A DNA stretch of 64,000 nt from Chitinophaga tropicalis (GCF_009758205.1 NZ_WRXN01000014.1:1-64000), one strand, 5' to 3'. Positions 41,801-50,053 are shown, counted from the stretch's first letter. Numbers and translations are program-made. Notes: a model not told the origin generated them from the sequence alone.

Positions 41801-41949
41801 GGAGGCATCCTGCTGGTGTTCCTTGACTGGTTTGTTACCGTGGTATCCCTTCTTTGGGCCATGGCCCCGTTAATGTTGATACAGCACAAGAACAAACTCA
41901 CTAAACAGGTGTATGATAGATGTACGCAAACTGCTCTGTAATGATTCAT
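38878..41949 (-). CDS. TPR protein, PorW/SprE-like T9SS component
   Basis: 1023 aa. Signal sequence (LVSLFLCCININGAMA) with two Cys near the cleavage region; whether it is lipidated is unclear. Then a Pro/Arg/Thr-rich linker, TPR-type helical repeats over most of the length, an Asn-rich low-complexity insert near 510-545, and the segment GDWYFYNTTTKASGY.EFKKRWGNRPLSDNWRRS that I associate with SprE/PorW, the periplasmic lipoprotein of the type IX secretion system and gliding machinery. A conserved C-terminal domain (NPHFVVFAFNRV ... DYTMFIISRDN) ends it. This matches the T9SS substrate encoded at 11.7 kb. It is longer than PorW of Porphyromonas. The identification rests on motif memory. Confidence 0.75.
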   Translation of the reverse strand: MNHYRAVCVHLSYTCLVSLFLCCININGAMAQRRDTTVTNQSRNTSRMPPRTMQKPLAPTVQPRVQDRRPPSEQLADRRWTIKRKLVQNMLARYNYYFNARKKLHAITHNVSRQGLDNYNYLLPFYPYSLQNLGLSKGDLDTVIEKASINIQIHDPRSKWIDDSYLIIGQAYFYQGEWDKANRTFAFINTKFAPKKKNEYKTVVGASAEDQISIASREKRKPPIGYFKHTYARNDAFVWRAKTLLEEKEFDEARSIMNILEHDPYFPKRLQGELAEVKAYSLYKQERFAEAIAPMQMALKSKNNRDEKARMSYILGQLYTNYHKPDSALLMFRKVISTKPDPMMEFQARIQIAKLEGTMEGGSLDQSLARLKKMARKEKYIAFRDAIYYTMANLVMTKDQELAMEYLRKSLRVESDNPVQKALSFKAIADIYYGQRQYRLARDFYDSTSGVMPPEFQDSGIVNLRKRVLSDVVVRVEAIQKEDSLQRIAAMPESDRQIFLEKMAANIRKEAEEKAKKAQADKNNTEEGNGVANNPFSNNMANNSLGPKKDDQGDWYFYNTTTKASGYSEFKKRWGNRPLSDNWRRSQTGTVAVNQPLQAEDENGNPLGEPAKPAVPADSATARSLAAGLPLTPDDLLKSNVIVEDALYDLGKLYNDKLDNTELAIETYDTLLRRYPQHPHKTEVVYSLYLWHTKLGHTTLANKYKQNVMTLGDSKFASIIKYGGLEDVDKGKKKEISAAYDKVYMAYLDCNYYGALDLKKAADSAFGLNFMTPKFDLLEAMIIMKTDTCEFGRQAVANVLNKYQQDEAVHEKAAALMEALDNRAALVVYLSRLEIDKVKEDNKVVDENISFRYPWQNPQPQFALDSVKIKTAMADSIKLALNAAAPVQPLPAPKKPVTLYKINENNPHFVVFAFNRVSKALMEEGLKEFTKYNAEKHKADNIQVANFVLTQDEVMLIFRLFPNEGKALEYYDEIRIGAEKIVPRIRPSDYTMFIISRDNFILMNSTKDIQGYKKFFDDNYVTQ

Positions 41950-42165
41950 GGATGCCAGGGTGTAATAGGCTTAGCTATATAACTTATTATGTGTGAAAAT
42001 TATTTTTAAAGATAGGATAATTTTTTTGAGGTGGCCGCGTCTACAAAGCAGCAATAGTTTCCCAATAAAAAGCCATCCTATCCAATTTTTTAAATGTGAA
42101 ATAATATAAATGTTTAACTTTAGCCGGTTGATTATCAGAAAAATTATTCAAGTCTTATAGCGGAT
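41950..42165. other. divergent promoter region
   Basis: 216 bp between the divergent PorW/SprE-like gene and the membrane-anchor gene. TAACTTTA at 42116-42123 is a -7-like element for the rightward gene. No hairpin of note. Confidence 0.5.
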
Positions 42166-42570
42166 ATGGCTAAGCAGCGTGATAAAAAAGGAAGAAACGG
42201 GGCCAAGATAGGGAACAGGTACCGTTTGGTGATCATGAACGACAGTACCTATGAAGAGGTGACCTCTTTTAAATTATCCCGTATGAGCGTATATGTAGCC
42301 CTCAGTACATTGTTTGTACTGCTGGTGACTATTACAGTAGCTACGGTGGTATTTACACCGTTGCGGTACTACATTCCCGGATACGGTGATCTGAAACAGC
42401 GCAGGGAGTTTATCCGGCTCAAAATGAGGACAGACTCGCTGGAAGCCGCTATCAATGCACGTGACAAATACCTGGATAATATCCAGCAGGTTATAAGCGG
42501 AGATTTCTCGAAAAGCAAGCTCGACACAACCACGATAAAGACTCCTAAAGTAGATAACAGTAATTACTAA
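42166..42570 (+). CDS. membrane-anchor protein resembling the front of M23 peptidases, no peptidase domain
   Basis: 134 aa. A basic cytoplasmic start, YRLVIMNDSTYEEVTSFKLSRMSVYVA leading into one transmembrane helix (about 45-65), VFTPLRYYIPGYGDL, then a short coiled segment and an unstructured Ser/Thr/Lys tail. In Bacteroidota the pattern YRLVI.ND.T...SF.L.R followed by R.YIPGY is the N-terminal half of membrane-bound M23 endopeptidases. Here the protein stops after the anchor and no LytM domain follows. It precedes a bactofilin, a frequent neighbour of such peptidases. It may tether wall enzymes or bactofilin to the membrane; that is inference. Confidence 0.7.
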   Translation: MAKQRDKKGRNGAKIGNRYRLVIMNDSTYEEVTSFKLSRMSVYVALSTLFVLLVTITVATVVFTPLRYYIPGYGDLKQRREFIRLKMRTDSLEAAINARDKYLDNIQQVISGDFSKSKLDTTTIKTPKVDNSNY

Positions 42571-42730
42571 AGCAGATTTTTAATATTATTACTATACGCG
42601 GCAGGGGGGAAATGCCGTTTTAAGAGGAATGTGGAAAACTTCTTAAAGGAAATGATTGTCAATATGTAATAATATGTTAATAAATATTACTATCTTACAA
42701 AACACTTAAAGCTGAAAAACCTAGAATCCT

Positions 42731-43177
42731 ATGTTTAGCAACAACAATCGTAATGCAAGAAGCGAGAGCAAATCAGTAATGCCTACTTCCAACGTAAATA
42801 TTATTGGAAGCGGAACATCAATCCAGGGCGATATTGTATGCGAAGGAGATATTCGCATCGATGGTCAGGTGAATGGCCTGGTATCTACAAAGGCTAAAAT
42901 CGTAGTAGGACCGGAAGGTGAGATCACCGGAGACCTGGTATGCAACAGCGCAGACATCCTGGGTAAGGTAACCGGCATCATCAAAGTAGAAGATCTGCTT
43001 TTCCTGAAAGGAAATGCATTGGTGAAAGGGGATGTCTACACAGCTCATTTTGAAATGGAACCAACAGCTAAATTCAACGGGCGTTGCTATATGGAGCCTG
43101 AAGACGTAGCTGCTGCAAATCAGAAAGAGAAGAATGGAAGATCCGTTGTCACAGAAGAAGCCGCGCAGGAAGCCTGA
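42731..43177 (+). CDS. bactofilin (polymer-forming cytoskeletal protein)
   Basis: 148 aa. Short disordered Ser/Asn-rich N-terminus, then a right-handed beta-helix of repeated G-D-I/V turns (IGSGTSIQGDIVCEGDIRIDGQVNGLV ... GEITGDLVCNSADILGKVTG ... LVKGDVYTAHFEM.P.AKFNGRC), residues about 22-125, and a charged tail. Bactofilins polymerise without nucleotide and place wall-modifying enzymes. The gene overlaps the start of atpZ by 44 nt in another frame. The M23-anchor-like protein upstream is the likely partner. Confidence 0.9.
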   Translation: MFSNNNRNARSESKSVMPTSNVNIIGSGTSIQGDIVCEGDIRIDGQVNGLVSTKAKIVVGPEGEITGDLVCNSADILGKVTGIIKVEDLLFLKGNALVKGDVYTAHFEMEPTAKFNGRCYMEPEDVAAANQKEKNGRSVVTEEAAQEA

Positions 43178-43370
43178 TAACAGGTTGCTGTTCAGGTATG
43201 CGGGGTTAGCTTTTCAGATGATGGCCACATTAGGACTGGCAGTATTCATTGGTTATAAACTTGACCAGTGGACAGGATGGTCGTTTCCCGTTTTTATGAT
43301 CATTTTGTCTTTATTAGCTTTAGTCTTAATTTTGTGGCAAATTATCAAAGATACACGCAGGAATGAGTGA
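43134..43370 (+). CDS. AtpZ/AtpI-family membrane protein
   Basis: 78 aa with two transmembrane helices (about 21-42 and 51-70), separated by YKLDQWTGWSFP, the pattern of AtpZ/AtpI proteins that assist ATP synthase assembly or act as Mg channels. The ATG is inside the last 44 nt of the bactofilin gene and the stop overlaps the next gene by 8 nt, so the three are translationally coupled. In other Bacteroidota this gene usually heads the F0F1 operon, which does not follow here. Confidence 0.8.
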   Translation: MEDPLSQKKPRRKPDNRLLFRYAGLAFQMMATLGLAVFIGYKLDQWTGWSFPVFMIILSLLALVLILWQIIKDTRRNE

Positions 43371-43749
43371 ACGGTTTTACTTTAGAGTTATAGCACTATT
43401 TGCAGTATTATTAGGTGCTATTATATTTTTAAAAGCCTGGTTGTTGGACAATGGTGCACATCTCAATGTGTTGTTTATCGGCAACCTGGCTTTAGGTCTT
43501 CTTTCCCTTATTACTTACAGGATGAGCCGCAAAGGAGTACACGCAGACAATAACGCATCATTCGTGATGAGAGTGTACGGGGCAATGTTTGTCAGGATGT
43601 TCTTATGCCTGACAGGTATCACTGTTTATGCAGTATTAAACAGGGCTCATACCAGTAAAATGACGATCTTTATCCTTATGTTCTTCTACTGCGTTTACGC
43701 ATTTACAGAGAACGTAAGTCTGCAACAGGTTACCAGGAACAAAAACTAA
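43363..43749 (+). CDS. small four-helix membrane protein next to AtpZ
   Basis: 128 aa with four predicted membrane helices (about 7-27, 35-54, 68-90, 97-115) and no recognised motif. It overlaps atpZ by 8 nt. A protein of this size commonly sits between AtpZ and AtpB in Bacteroidota ATP synthase operons, from memory, so it may be an AtpI-like accessory. No F0 subunit signature is present in its sequence. Function unknown. Confidence 0.7.
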   Translation: MSERFYFRVIALFAVLLGAIIFLKAWLLDNGAHLNVLFIGNLALGLLSLITYRMSRKGVHADNNASFVMRVYGAMFVRMFLCLTGITVYAVLNRAHTSKMTIFILMFFYCVYAFTENVSLQQVTRNKN

Positions 43750-43758
43750 TTATTTTCT

Positions 43759-44379
43759 GTGAAGCAGGAGGCCCCTTTACATGCGTTAGCAGCTTATCTG
43801 CCCGATGGGACATTCGAGCAGGTAATGGCCTACCTCACTGAATATAAAGTACATCTGACCGTAACAAGAGAGCGGCAGAGTATACTGGGGGACTATCGTC
43901 ATCCTGACCGCAGGGGTGGCCACAGGATCAGCATTAACGGAAATCTGAACCGCTATGCATTCCTGATCACACTATTGCACGAAATTTCACACCTCACAAC
44001 CTACATGCAATACGGTAATACCGTAGCATCGCATGGAAAGGAGTGGAAGTTTCATTTCTCAGCTGTCCTGAAACAATTTGTAGGCAAAGGATATCTGCCG
44101 CCGGACGTAGAAATGGCTTTACGCCAGAGTATTCAGAACCCGGCTGCCAGCTCCTGCGCAGATGATGACCTGATGCGCGTACTCAAACGGTACGACCATA
44201 AAAAGGAAAATCATTTCCTGGTGGAACAGCTGCCCGAAAACCAGTTGTTCCGTACCAAAGACGGAAGAGTGTTCAGAAAAGGAGAGAGGATACGGAAACG
44301 GTACAGGTGTGAAGAAGTGGCTACAAAAAGAATGTATCTTTTTAGCCCCGTGTATGAAGTGGAAGTTGTTGCAGCTTAA
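43759..44379 (+). CDS. SprT-like zinc metalloprotease domain protein
   Basis: 206 aa with the zinc site HEISH at residues 74-78 and a further His in ASHGKEWKFHF about 20 residues later, the order typical of SprT-like domains. The start is GTG at 43759, nine bases behind the previous stop. SprT-like proteins are related to Spartan DNA-protein-crosslink proteases; a role here is unproven. A C-terminal segment FRTKDGRVFRKGERIRKRYRCEE could bind nucleic acid. It ends at a terminator shared with DUF4407. Confidence 0.85.
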   Translation: MKQEAPLHALAAYLPDGTFEQVMAYLTEYKVHLTVTRERQSILGDYRHPDRRGGHRISINGNLNRYAFLITLLHEISHLTTYMQYGNTVASHGKEWKFHFSAVLKQFVGKGYLPPDVEMALRQSIQNPAASSCADDDLMRVLKRYDHKKENHFLVEQLPENQLFRTKDGRVFRKGERIRKRYRCEEVATKRMYLFSPVYEVEVVAA

Positions 44380-44382
44380 AAT

Positions 44383-44424
44383 ACCGCTGCCCGGCCGGTA
44401 CGGCCAGGCAGCGGTTATTATTTT
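44383..44424. terminator. bidirectional terminator between SprT-like and DUF4407 genes
   Basis: ACCGCTGCC (44383-44391) and GGCAGCGGT (44407-44415), with an inner GGCC stem, followed by TTATTATTTT. Confidence 0.88.
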
Positions 44425-45437
44425 CAGGACGCCGGCGCCGTTTGCCCGATCATCATTTTCTTTGCATAAGCCCTTTCCCTCTTTTCAATCTGTTCTTTCC
44501 TGTAAATAATATAAGCATGTTCGTGTACCTCTAACAGGTCGTCATACGGCCCGCGGGGAGAAATAAGCTTTACAAATACCGGTGCTGTTTCAATAGTGAT
44601 GAACAGCAGGATAATGAACCAGTTAGCCCAGCGTACCGGTACGCTCCTGTCAGTCAGCCGCCCCAGCGCCTCCAGCCGCGAAGCCAGCCCGTCAATATGG
44701 CTGCGGTCCAGCTGTGCTACAGTAGCCTTGTAAGAAGAATCCAGTGAGGCCAGCTCCCGGCGTTTCTGGTTGATCAGCGCTCCATTCTGGCCGGAAATGG
44801 TTTGCAGCAGGGCAGCGGCGCTATCAGCATCCGCCTTTTTAGCCTTGTAAATAGGGCCTAAGTTACGTATCCGGGAACCGCCGGTACCATCAGCTTCCTG
44901 TTGGGCAATGAGCTGCAGGGTATCTCGCTTGGCCGCCTGGGCCTGGATGGCGTTGTTAAGCCCCGTTATCTCCGCATTCAGCTCATCCGTGCGTTTCTGG
45001 AAACGCTCCTTCACTTTGTCTTCCTGTGTTTTGAAGACCTGTTGTTCCATAGTGATCAGCTCCTGCTGTATCTCCTTGTTAAAAACCTGCAGCTCCAGCG
45101 GCTTGGAGATTACCACAGCTATGAGCACTGCCAGCACTAACCGGGGTATGGCCATGCCAAACTCGTTTTTGAAGCTGTTGCGCTTTTTCATGCCCGAAAC
45201 AATGTACCTGTCCAGGTTAAAGATCATCAACCCCCAGACAAGGCCAAACAAAAGGGCTGCCCACCACTGGTTAAAGACAGTCCACATAGCATAACCGCCT
45301 GAGAAAGCGGCCAGCAGACCTGTGAAGAAGATAGTGGCGCCAATGCCGCCATACTTATTCACTTCAGATGGTGCGCGTTTCAGCATAGGCACATGGACCC
45401 CCGAACAGAAAAGAAAGAAATCGCGAAAGCGCTTCAT
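44424..45437 (-). CDS. DUF4407 membrane protein with coiled coil
   Basis: 337 aa. Three membrane helices near the N-terminus (about 30-52, 58-78, 100-120), with the DUF4407 signature GLMIFNLDRYIV between them. A long coiled coil (about 130-265, rich in E/K/Q/A) follows, then a fourth helix (WANWFIILLFITIETAPVFVKL) and a basic tail. The family is of unknown function and common in Bacteroidota. It is transcribed alone on the minus strand. Confidence 0.88.
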   Translation of the reverse strand: MKRFRDFFLFCSGVHVPMLKRAPSEVNKYGGIGATIFFTGLLAAFSGGYAMWTVFNQWWAALLFGLVWGLMIFNLDRYIVSGMKKRNSFKNEFGMAIPRLVLAVLIAVVISKPLELQVFNKEIQQELITMEQQVFKTQEDKVKERFQKRTDELNAEITGLNNAIQAQAAKRDTLQLIAQQEADGTGGSRIRNLGPIYKAKKADADSAAALLQTISGQNGALINQKRRELASLDSSYKATVAQLDRSHIDGLASRLEALGRLTDRSVPVRWANWFIILLFITIETAPVFVKLISPRGPYDDLLEVHEHAYIIYRKEQIEKRERAYAKKMMIGQTAPAS

Positions 45438-45611
45438 AGTTGACTCCGTTAAATTGGTATATATAAAATAAAAAAAGCCCGCAGGACGCAGGTATATAAG
45501 AAGGATGGATTATAAAGGTAGGCTTTTTTCCCGGGGTAACTGAAATATGTGATCAATCAGCAAAAGAAAGTGACAAAATATATCGTCAAACACAACTAAA
45601 ATTCTCCTGCC

Positions 45612-45622
45612 GCGCGCAGCGC
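45612..45622. repeat. GCA-loop palindrome (GCGC arms)
   Basis: GCGC-GCA-GCGC, downstream of the sucC terminator. Same arms as the copy at 15295. Confidence 0.5.
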
Positions 45623-45664
45623 AAAAACAGCAAAAACAAAGCCCCGGGCATAAACCCAGGGCTT
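45618..45664 (-). terminator. sucC terminator
   Basis: On the minus strand AAGCCC/GGGCTT with an inner CCC/GGG pairing (45639-45664) is followed by TGTTTTTGCTGTTTTTG. It lies 35 nt after the sucC stop. Confidence 0.82.
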
Positions 45665-45698
45665 CATTTTATTTTTAGTCAATCACTACTAATTCATA

Positions 45699-46913
45699 TT
45701 AAGCGCTCACGGCTTTATTAACCAGCGCAGCAGCTTCGCTGAGCAGGATAGCAGATTGTACTGTCAAACCACTCTCTTCTATCAGCTTTTTCGCTTCTTC
45801 CGCATTGGTACCCTGCAGGCGCACAATGATAGGAACAGTGATATTACCGATAGATTTATAAGCATCGATCACACCCTGGGCAACACGGTCACAACGAACA
45901 ATACCACCAAAGATATTGATCAGGATCGCTTTCACCTTAGGATCTTTCAGGATGATACGGAAACCCGCTTCTACAGTCTGTGCATTGGCAGTACCCCCTA
46001 CGTCCAGGAAGTTGGCAGGCTCACCACCGCTCAGTTTGATCATATCCATAGTAGCCATCGCCAGACCGGCGCCGTTCACCATACAACCCACGTTACCATC
46101 CAGTTTCACAAAGTTCAGGTTGTATTTACCAGCTTCTACTTCAGTAGGATCTTCCTCAGAGATATCACGCAGCGCTTCCAGGTCAGCGTGACGCATCAGC
46201 GCGTTATCATCCAGGTTCAGCTTACAGTCAACCGCAATGATCTTCTCATCGCTGGTTTTGAACAGCGGGTTGATTTCCAGCATGCTGGCATCCAGACCTA
46301 CGTAAGCATTGTACAAATTAGTTACAAATTTCACCATGTTCTTGAACGCTTCACCGCTCAGACCAAAGTTGAAAGCTATTTTCCTTGCCTGGAAAGGTTG
46401 CAGGGTAGCATTTGGTTGTACCCACTCTTTAAAGATCTTTTCAGGAGTATTATGTGCTACTTCTTCAATATCCATACCGCCTTCTGTGGAGTACATGATC
46501 ACATTCTGTCCTTTAGCACGGTCCAGCAGGATCGACAGGTATAATTCTTTTATGGGGTTTGGACCGGGATAGTAAACGTCCTGGGCTACCAGCACCTTGT
46601 TTACCAGCTTTCCGGCTTCTCCGGTCTGAATGGTCACGAGCACGCCACCCAGGATGTTACCGGCAATTGTTTTTACATCTTCCGCATTCTTACCTACAGC
46701 CACGCCTCTCTGCTCTTTACCACGAATGGTACCCTTACCACGACCACCAGCATGTATCTGCGCTTTTACCACTGCAAACTCGTTACCATATTGTACTTTC
46801 AGCTGCTTGTAAGCTTCCGCCGCCGCTTCCGGGGTATCTACGGGAATCCCTTCCTGTACCGGTACGTTGTATTTCTTCAACAGTTCTTTCGCCTGGTATT
46901 CATGTAAGTTCAT
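45699..46913 (-). CDS. sucC: succinyl-CoA ligase (ADP/GDP-forming), beta subunit
   Basis: TCA-cycle enzyme subunit that makes succinate and ATP or GTP from succinyl-CoA together with SucD. 404 aa. N-terminal ATP-grasp domain (MNLHEYQAKELLKKYNVPV, AQIHAGGRGKG) and C-terminal CoA-ligase domain with GCMVNGAGLAMATMD and the GGEPANFLDVGG phosphate loop. sucD is not adjacent, so the subunits are encoded apart. It is divergent from the purine nucleoside phosphorylase gene. Confidence 0.97.
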   Translation of the reverse strand: MNLHEYQAKELLKKYNVPVQEGIPVDTPEAAAEAYKQLKVQYGNEFAVVKAQIHAGGRGKGTIRGKEQRGVAVGKNAEDVKTIAGNILGGVLVTIQTGEAGKLVNKVLVAQDVYYPGPNPIKELYLSILLDRAKGQNVIMYSTEGGMDIEEVAHNTPEKIFKEWVQPNATLQPFQARKIAFNFGLSGEAFKNMVKFVTNLYNAYVGLDASMLEINPLFKTSDEKIIAVDCKLNLDDNALMRHADLEALRDISEEDPTEVEAGKYNLNFVKLDGNVGCMVNGAGLAMATMDMIKLSGGEPANFLDVGGTANAQTVEAGFRIILKDPKVKAILINIFGGIVRCDRVAQGVIDAYKSIGNITVPIIVRLQGTNAEEAKKLIEESGLTVQSAILLSEAAALVNKAVSA

Positions 46914-46986
46914 CTGATAAAAATTTGCCGCTAAATTAGGTCATTATGATTTAAATGTAAAACAGTAGTCTTATGGAAATTAAAAA

Positions 46987-46994
46987 TAACTTTG
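46987..46994 (+). promoter_or_regulatory. -7 element of the purine nucleoside phosphorylase gene
   Basis: TAACTTTG, a perfect TAnnTTTG, 26 nt before the ATG at 47021. Confidence 0.65.
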
Positions 46995-47020
46995 CGCAAC
47001 CTGTTTAAAGGACATAATAA

Positions 47021-47842
47021 ATGAGTGATCTCGTACAACAAATAGCTGCTGCGGCCAACTATATCAGGAAAATATGGCCTGCCACCCCCGAAGTGGGCAT
47101 TATCTTAGGTAGCGGTCTGGGTAACCTGGCCGGCGATATTACCGACAGTAAAGAAATTGCCTATGGGGATATCCCTCATTTCCCCGTTTCCACCGTGGAA
47201 GGACATAAAGGAAAGCTGATCCTCGGTAAAATGAACGGCCGTAACGTTGTGGCCATGGCAGGACGGTTCCATTTTTACGAAGGACTGAGCATGCAGCAGG
47301 TCACCTTTCCCGTAAGAGTGATGAAAGCACTGGGAGTACATACATTGCTGGTTTCCAATGCTGCCGGTGGAATGAACAGGGCTTTTGCAGTAGGAGACCT
47401 GATGATTATCCGGGACCATATCAACCTGCAGCCGGAACACCCGCTCAGAGGCCCCAATATCGCAGAACTGGGGCCACGCTTCCCGGATATGAGCGAACCA
47501 TATTCCAAAGCGCTGATTTCCAAAGCAAAGGATATTGCTGCCGCCAATAACATCAATGTACATACAGGCGTTTATGTAGGCGTACAGGGCCCTACCTTCG
47601 AAACCAGGGCTGAGTACCAGTACATGCATTTCATTGGCGGAGATGCCGTAGGCATGAGTACCGTCCCTGAAGTGATCGTAGCCATACACAGCGGAATGAA
47701 GGTTTTTGCCATGAGTGTGATCACCGATATCGGCATACGGGAAGAAGAGAATATCATCACGCACGAAGAAGTGCTGGAAGCGGCAAATGCGGCAGAACCG
47801 AAATTAACCCTTATTTTCAGGGAATTGATCAAAGTATTATAA
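47021..47842 (+). CDS. purine nucleoside phosphorylase (trimeric type)
   Basis: 273 aa, the usual length of trimeric PNP. It splits inosine and guanosine into base and ribose 1-phosphate for purine salvage. Motifs: IILGSGLGNLA (phosphate loop), GHKGKL, AGRFHFYEG, SNAAGGMN near residue 115, GPTFETRAE near 190 and GMSTVPEV near 210. All are typical of the human-like PNP family rather than hexameric DeoD. It is followed by the porin gene 132 bp away; a GC hairpin without T-run (47888-47915) lies between. Confidence 0.94.
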   Translation: MSDLVQQIAAAANYIRKIWPATPEVGIILGSGLGNLAGDITDSKEIAYGDIPHFPVSTVEGHKGKLILGKMNGRNVVAMAGRFHFYEGLSMQQVTFPVRVMKALGVHTLLVSNAAGGMNRAFAVGDLMIIRDHINLQPEHPLRGPNIAELGPRFPDMSEPYSKALISKAKDIAAANNINVHTGVYVGVQGPTFETRAEYQYMHFIGGDAVGMSTVPEVIVAIHSGMKVFAMSVITDIGIREEENIITHEEVLEAANAAEPKLTLIFRELIKVL

Positions 47843-47887
47843 AAGGTAGTGTATCACTACATAATAAAAGGCTATCCCTCCGTTTTT

Positions 47888-47915
47888 ATCCCTGCCGGCT
47901 TCTCCGGTCAGGGAT
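47888..47915 (+). terminator. possible terminator after purine nucleoside phosphorylase
   Basis: ATCCCTG and CAGGGAT with an inner CCGG pairing form a hairpin, but an AT-rich sequence rather than a T-run follows. Confidence 0.45.
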
Positions 47916-47974
47916 ATAATATATAGGCATAACCTGGTAAATCAAAGAAGAACGAAGCAGGAAATTATCATAGG

Positions 47975-49945
47975 ATGAGGTCATTTATTTTAATATGTTG
48001 TTTGCTGGTAAGTGTGCAGCAGTTGCAGGCGCAGATCGGTAACCGCATCAACAGCCTTGGCAGAGGCAGCGGAGGCAGTTCCACTATGCAGCGGGATACA
48101 GGGACCCACAAACATGATGTGGATACCATCACCATTACCTACCGCAGGCTGGGAGAACCTACTGATTTCAGGATAGACTCGTCCATAGCAGATTTTAACG
48201 GTACTTTTGTCAGGGTACCAGCCAATTACGTTTTCCTGGGCAACAACGGCTCCCCGGCCCGTAACATCCTGTTCACCCCCTTCATGAAAGCAGGATTTGA
48301 CGCCGGGTTCCATACTTTCGATCCATACGGCTTCAATCACGAAAACGCCCGGATCTATACCACCACCCGCCCCTATACTGAACTGCAATACATGATAGGC
48401 AGCCAGCAGGAACAACAGATAGGTCTCTTACATACACAGAACCGTACTGACCGTTTTAACATAGGATTTGAATACCAGAAGATCTATGCACCGGGATACT
48501 TCCGATCACAGGCCACAAACCATAACCTGTACCGCATTACCAGCCGTTTCAACAGCAAAAACAAACGGTACAATGCTTACCTGAGCTACTACTTTAACCA
48601 ATATGCCAATGGTGAGAACGGAGGGATCAGAAGTGACACCTTCCTGAATAATGACCGCTACAGCCAGCGTAAGACCATAGACGTGAACCTGGGCAACTAT
48701 GCTACCACCAGCTCCAGCCTTTTCAGTACCACCATCCCCGTAAAAACATCGCACGATCAGTCAGGAATACTGTTCATGCAACAGTACGACTGGGGTAAGG
48801 GAGATACCATTCACGTCAATGATACAACGGAATACTATAAGTTCGACCCCGTATTCCGTGTACAGTATACGCTTAAATTCAATAACGACAACTACAGTTA
48901 CAAAGACGGGCAACCGGATACCTTCTTTTATGCCAACAAGTACAACTGGGCTTTCTCCGGCGATACCGTTACTGCCAAACATAACTGGAAAACACTCTCT
49001 AACGATCTGTCACTTATTCAGTTCCCCATCAGGGGCAACCAGGCGCATTTCTTTAATGTAGGCGCCCGCTTTGACAACATCACCGGCGTATTCCTGGACA
49101 CCGATATCAAATTCAGCAACCTGGCCATCCACGGCGAATACCGTAATAAGACCCGCAACAAAAAATGGGATTTTTCTGCCAAAGGCGAAATGTACCTGGC
49201 AGGAGAGAACTCGGGCGATTATAACGTAAGCGGTATGCTGAGCCGTTACCTCAATGAAACATGGGGAAACGTACACCTGTATTTCAACAACGTGAACAGA
49301 GAGCCATCTTATGTCTATAAATACTTCAGCAGCAGCTATGACAGCTGGTATAACAGTACCCTGGGAAAAGAGAATATCACCCAGCTCCAGTTTGCCGCCA
49401 ATAACGCTAAGCTGAAGTATGACCTGGTAGTGAACTACTATATCATCAACAACTATACTTACTTCGAGAACTATTATAAGAGTGTACAGTCACCCGCACT
49501 GTTCAACCTCCTGCAAATCTCGTTCAGCAAACATTTCAGACTCAGGAAGTTCAACTGGTATGCTGATGTTTCCTTCCAGCAGGTACATGGAGACGGCCGT
49601 ATTAATGTACCTACCATCTGGACACGTCACCGCTTCACCTATGAGAACAAACTGTTTAACAACCTGAACCTGATGACAGGTATCGAAGCCAGGTATAATA
49701 CCTCTTACTATGCAGATGATTACTCTCCTGTAACAGGTCAATTTGTGTATCAAACTACACAGAAGGTTAAGTACAATGCGCCTGATCTGGCCGCTTTTGT
49801 CCATTTCAGGATCAAATCCTTCTCCGCCTTCATCAGGGGAGAGAACCTCAATACCTTCTTCGCTACCAACAACTTCGCCGCGCCATATTACCTGTATAAC
49901 AACTTCTCTTTCAGGCTTGGAATACGCTGGTGGTTCATCAACTAA
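47975..49945 (+). CDS. putative outer-membrane porin (Porin_10 family)
   Basis: 656 aa. Signal peptide (FILICCLLVSVQQLQA), a Gly/Ser-rich stretch, then a domain full of amphipathic beta strands rich in Tyr, Asn, Phe and Trp ending in RLGIRWWFIN, the aromatic end expected of a barrel. FLGNNGSPARNILFTP..KAGFDAGFHTFDPY near residue 85 and YTELQYMIGSQQEQQIG are hallmarks of the Porin_10 (DUF4289-type) family. Probably a general or substrate-specific channel in the outer membrane; no SusCD partner is nearby. Behind the salvage gene it might carry nucleosides, which is a guess. Confidence 0.85.
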   Translation: MRSFILICCLLVSVQQLQAQIGNRINSLGRGSGGSSTMQRDTGTHKHDVDTITITYRRLGEPTDFRIDSSIADFNGTFVRVPANYVFLGNNGSPARNILFTPFMKAGFDAGFHTFDPYGFNHENARIYTTTRPYTELQYMIGSQQEQQIGLLHTQNRTDRFNIGFEYQKIYAPGYFRSQATNHNLYRITSRFNSKNKRYNAYLSYYFNQYANGENGGIRSDTFLNNDRYSQRKTIDVNLGNYATTSSSLFSTTIPVKTSHDQSGILFMQQYDWGKGDTIHVNDTTEYYKFDPVFRVQYTLKFNNDNYSYKDGQPDTFFYANKYNWAFSGDTVTAKHNWKTLSNDLSLIQFPIRGNQAHFFNVGARFDNITGVFLDTDIKFSNLAIHGEYRNKTRNKKWDFSAKGEMYLAGENSGDYNVSGMLSRYLNETWGNVHLYFNNVNREPSYVYKYFSSSYDSWYNSTLGKENITQLQFAANNAKLKYDLVVNYYIINNYTYFENYYKSVQSPALFNLLQISFSKHFRLRKFNWYADVSFQQVHGDGRINVPTIWTRHRFTYENKLFNNLNLMTGIEARYNTSYYADDYSPVTGQFVYQTTQKVKYNAPDLAAFVHFRIKSFSAFIRGENLNTFFATNNFAAPYYLYNNFSFRLGIRWWFIN

Positions 49946-49979
49946 TTATTTATCAACATAAACCGTTTTAGTATACCCG

Positions 49980-50013
49980 GATAGTTGCAGATTTCAGTAA
50001 TACTGCAACTATC
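49980..50013 (+). terminator. hairpin after the porin gene
   Basis: GATAGTTGCAG (49980-49990) and CTGCAACTATC (50003-50013) form an 11-bp stem with a 12-nt loop; GCTTTTGTTT follows after a few bases. Confidence 0.6.
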
Positions 50014-50029
50014 TGGCGTAGCTTTTGTT

Positions 50030-50037
50030 TAAGTTTG
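50030..50037 (+). promoter_or_regulatory. -7 element of the 70-aa protein gene
   Basis: TAAGTTTG, a perfect TAnnTTTG, 16 nt before the ATG at 50054. Confidence 0.55.
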
Positions 50038-50053
50038 TATAAAGCATAAACAA

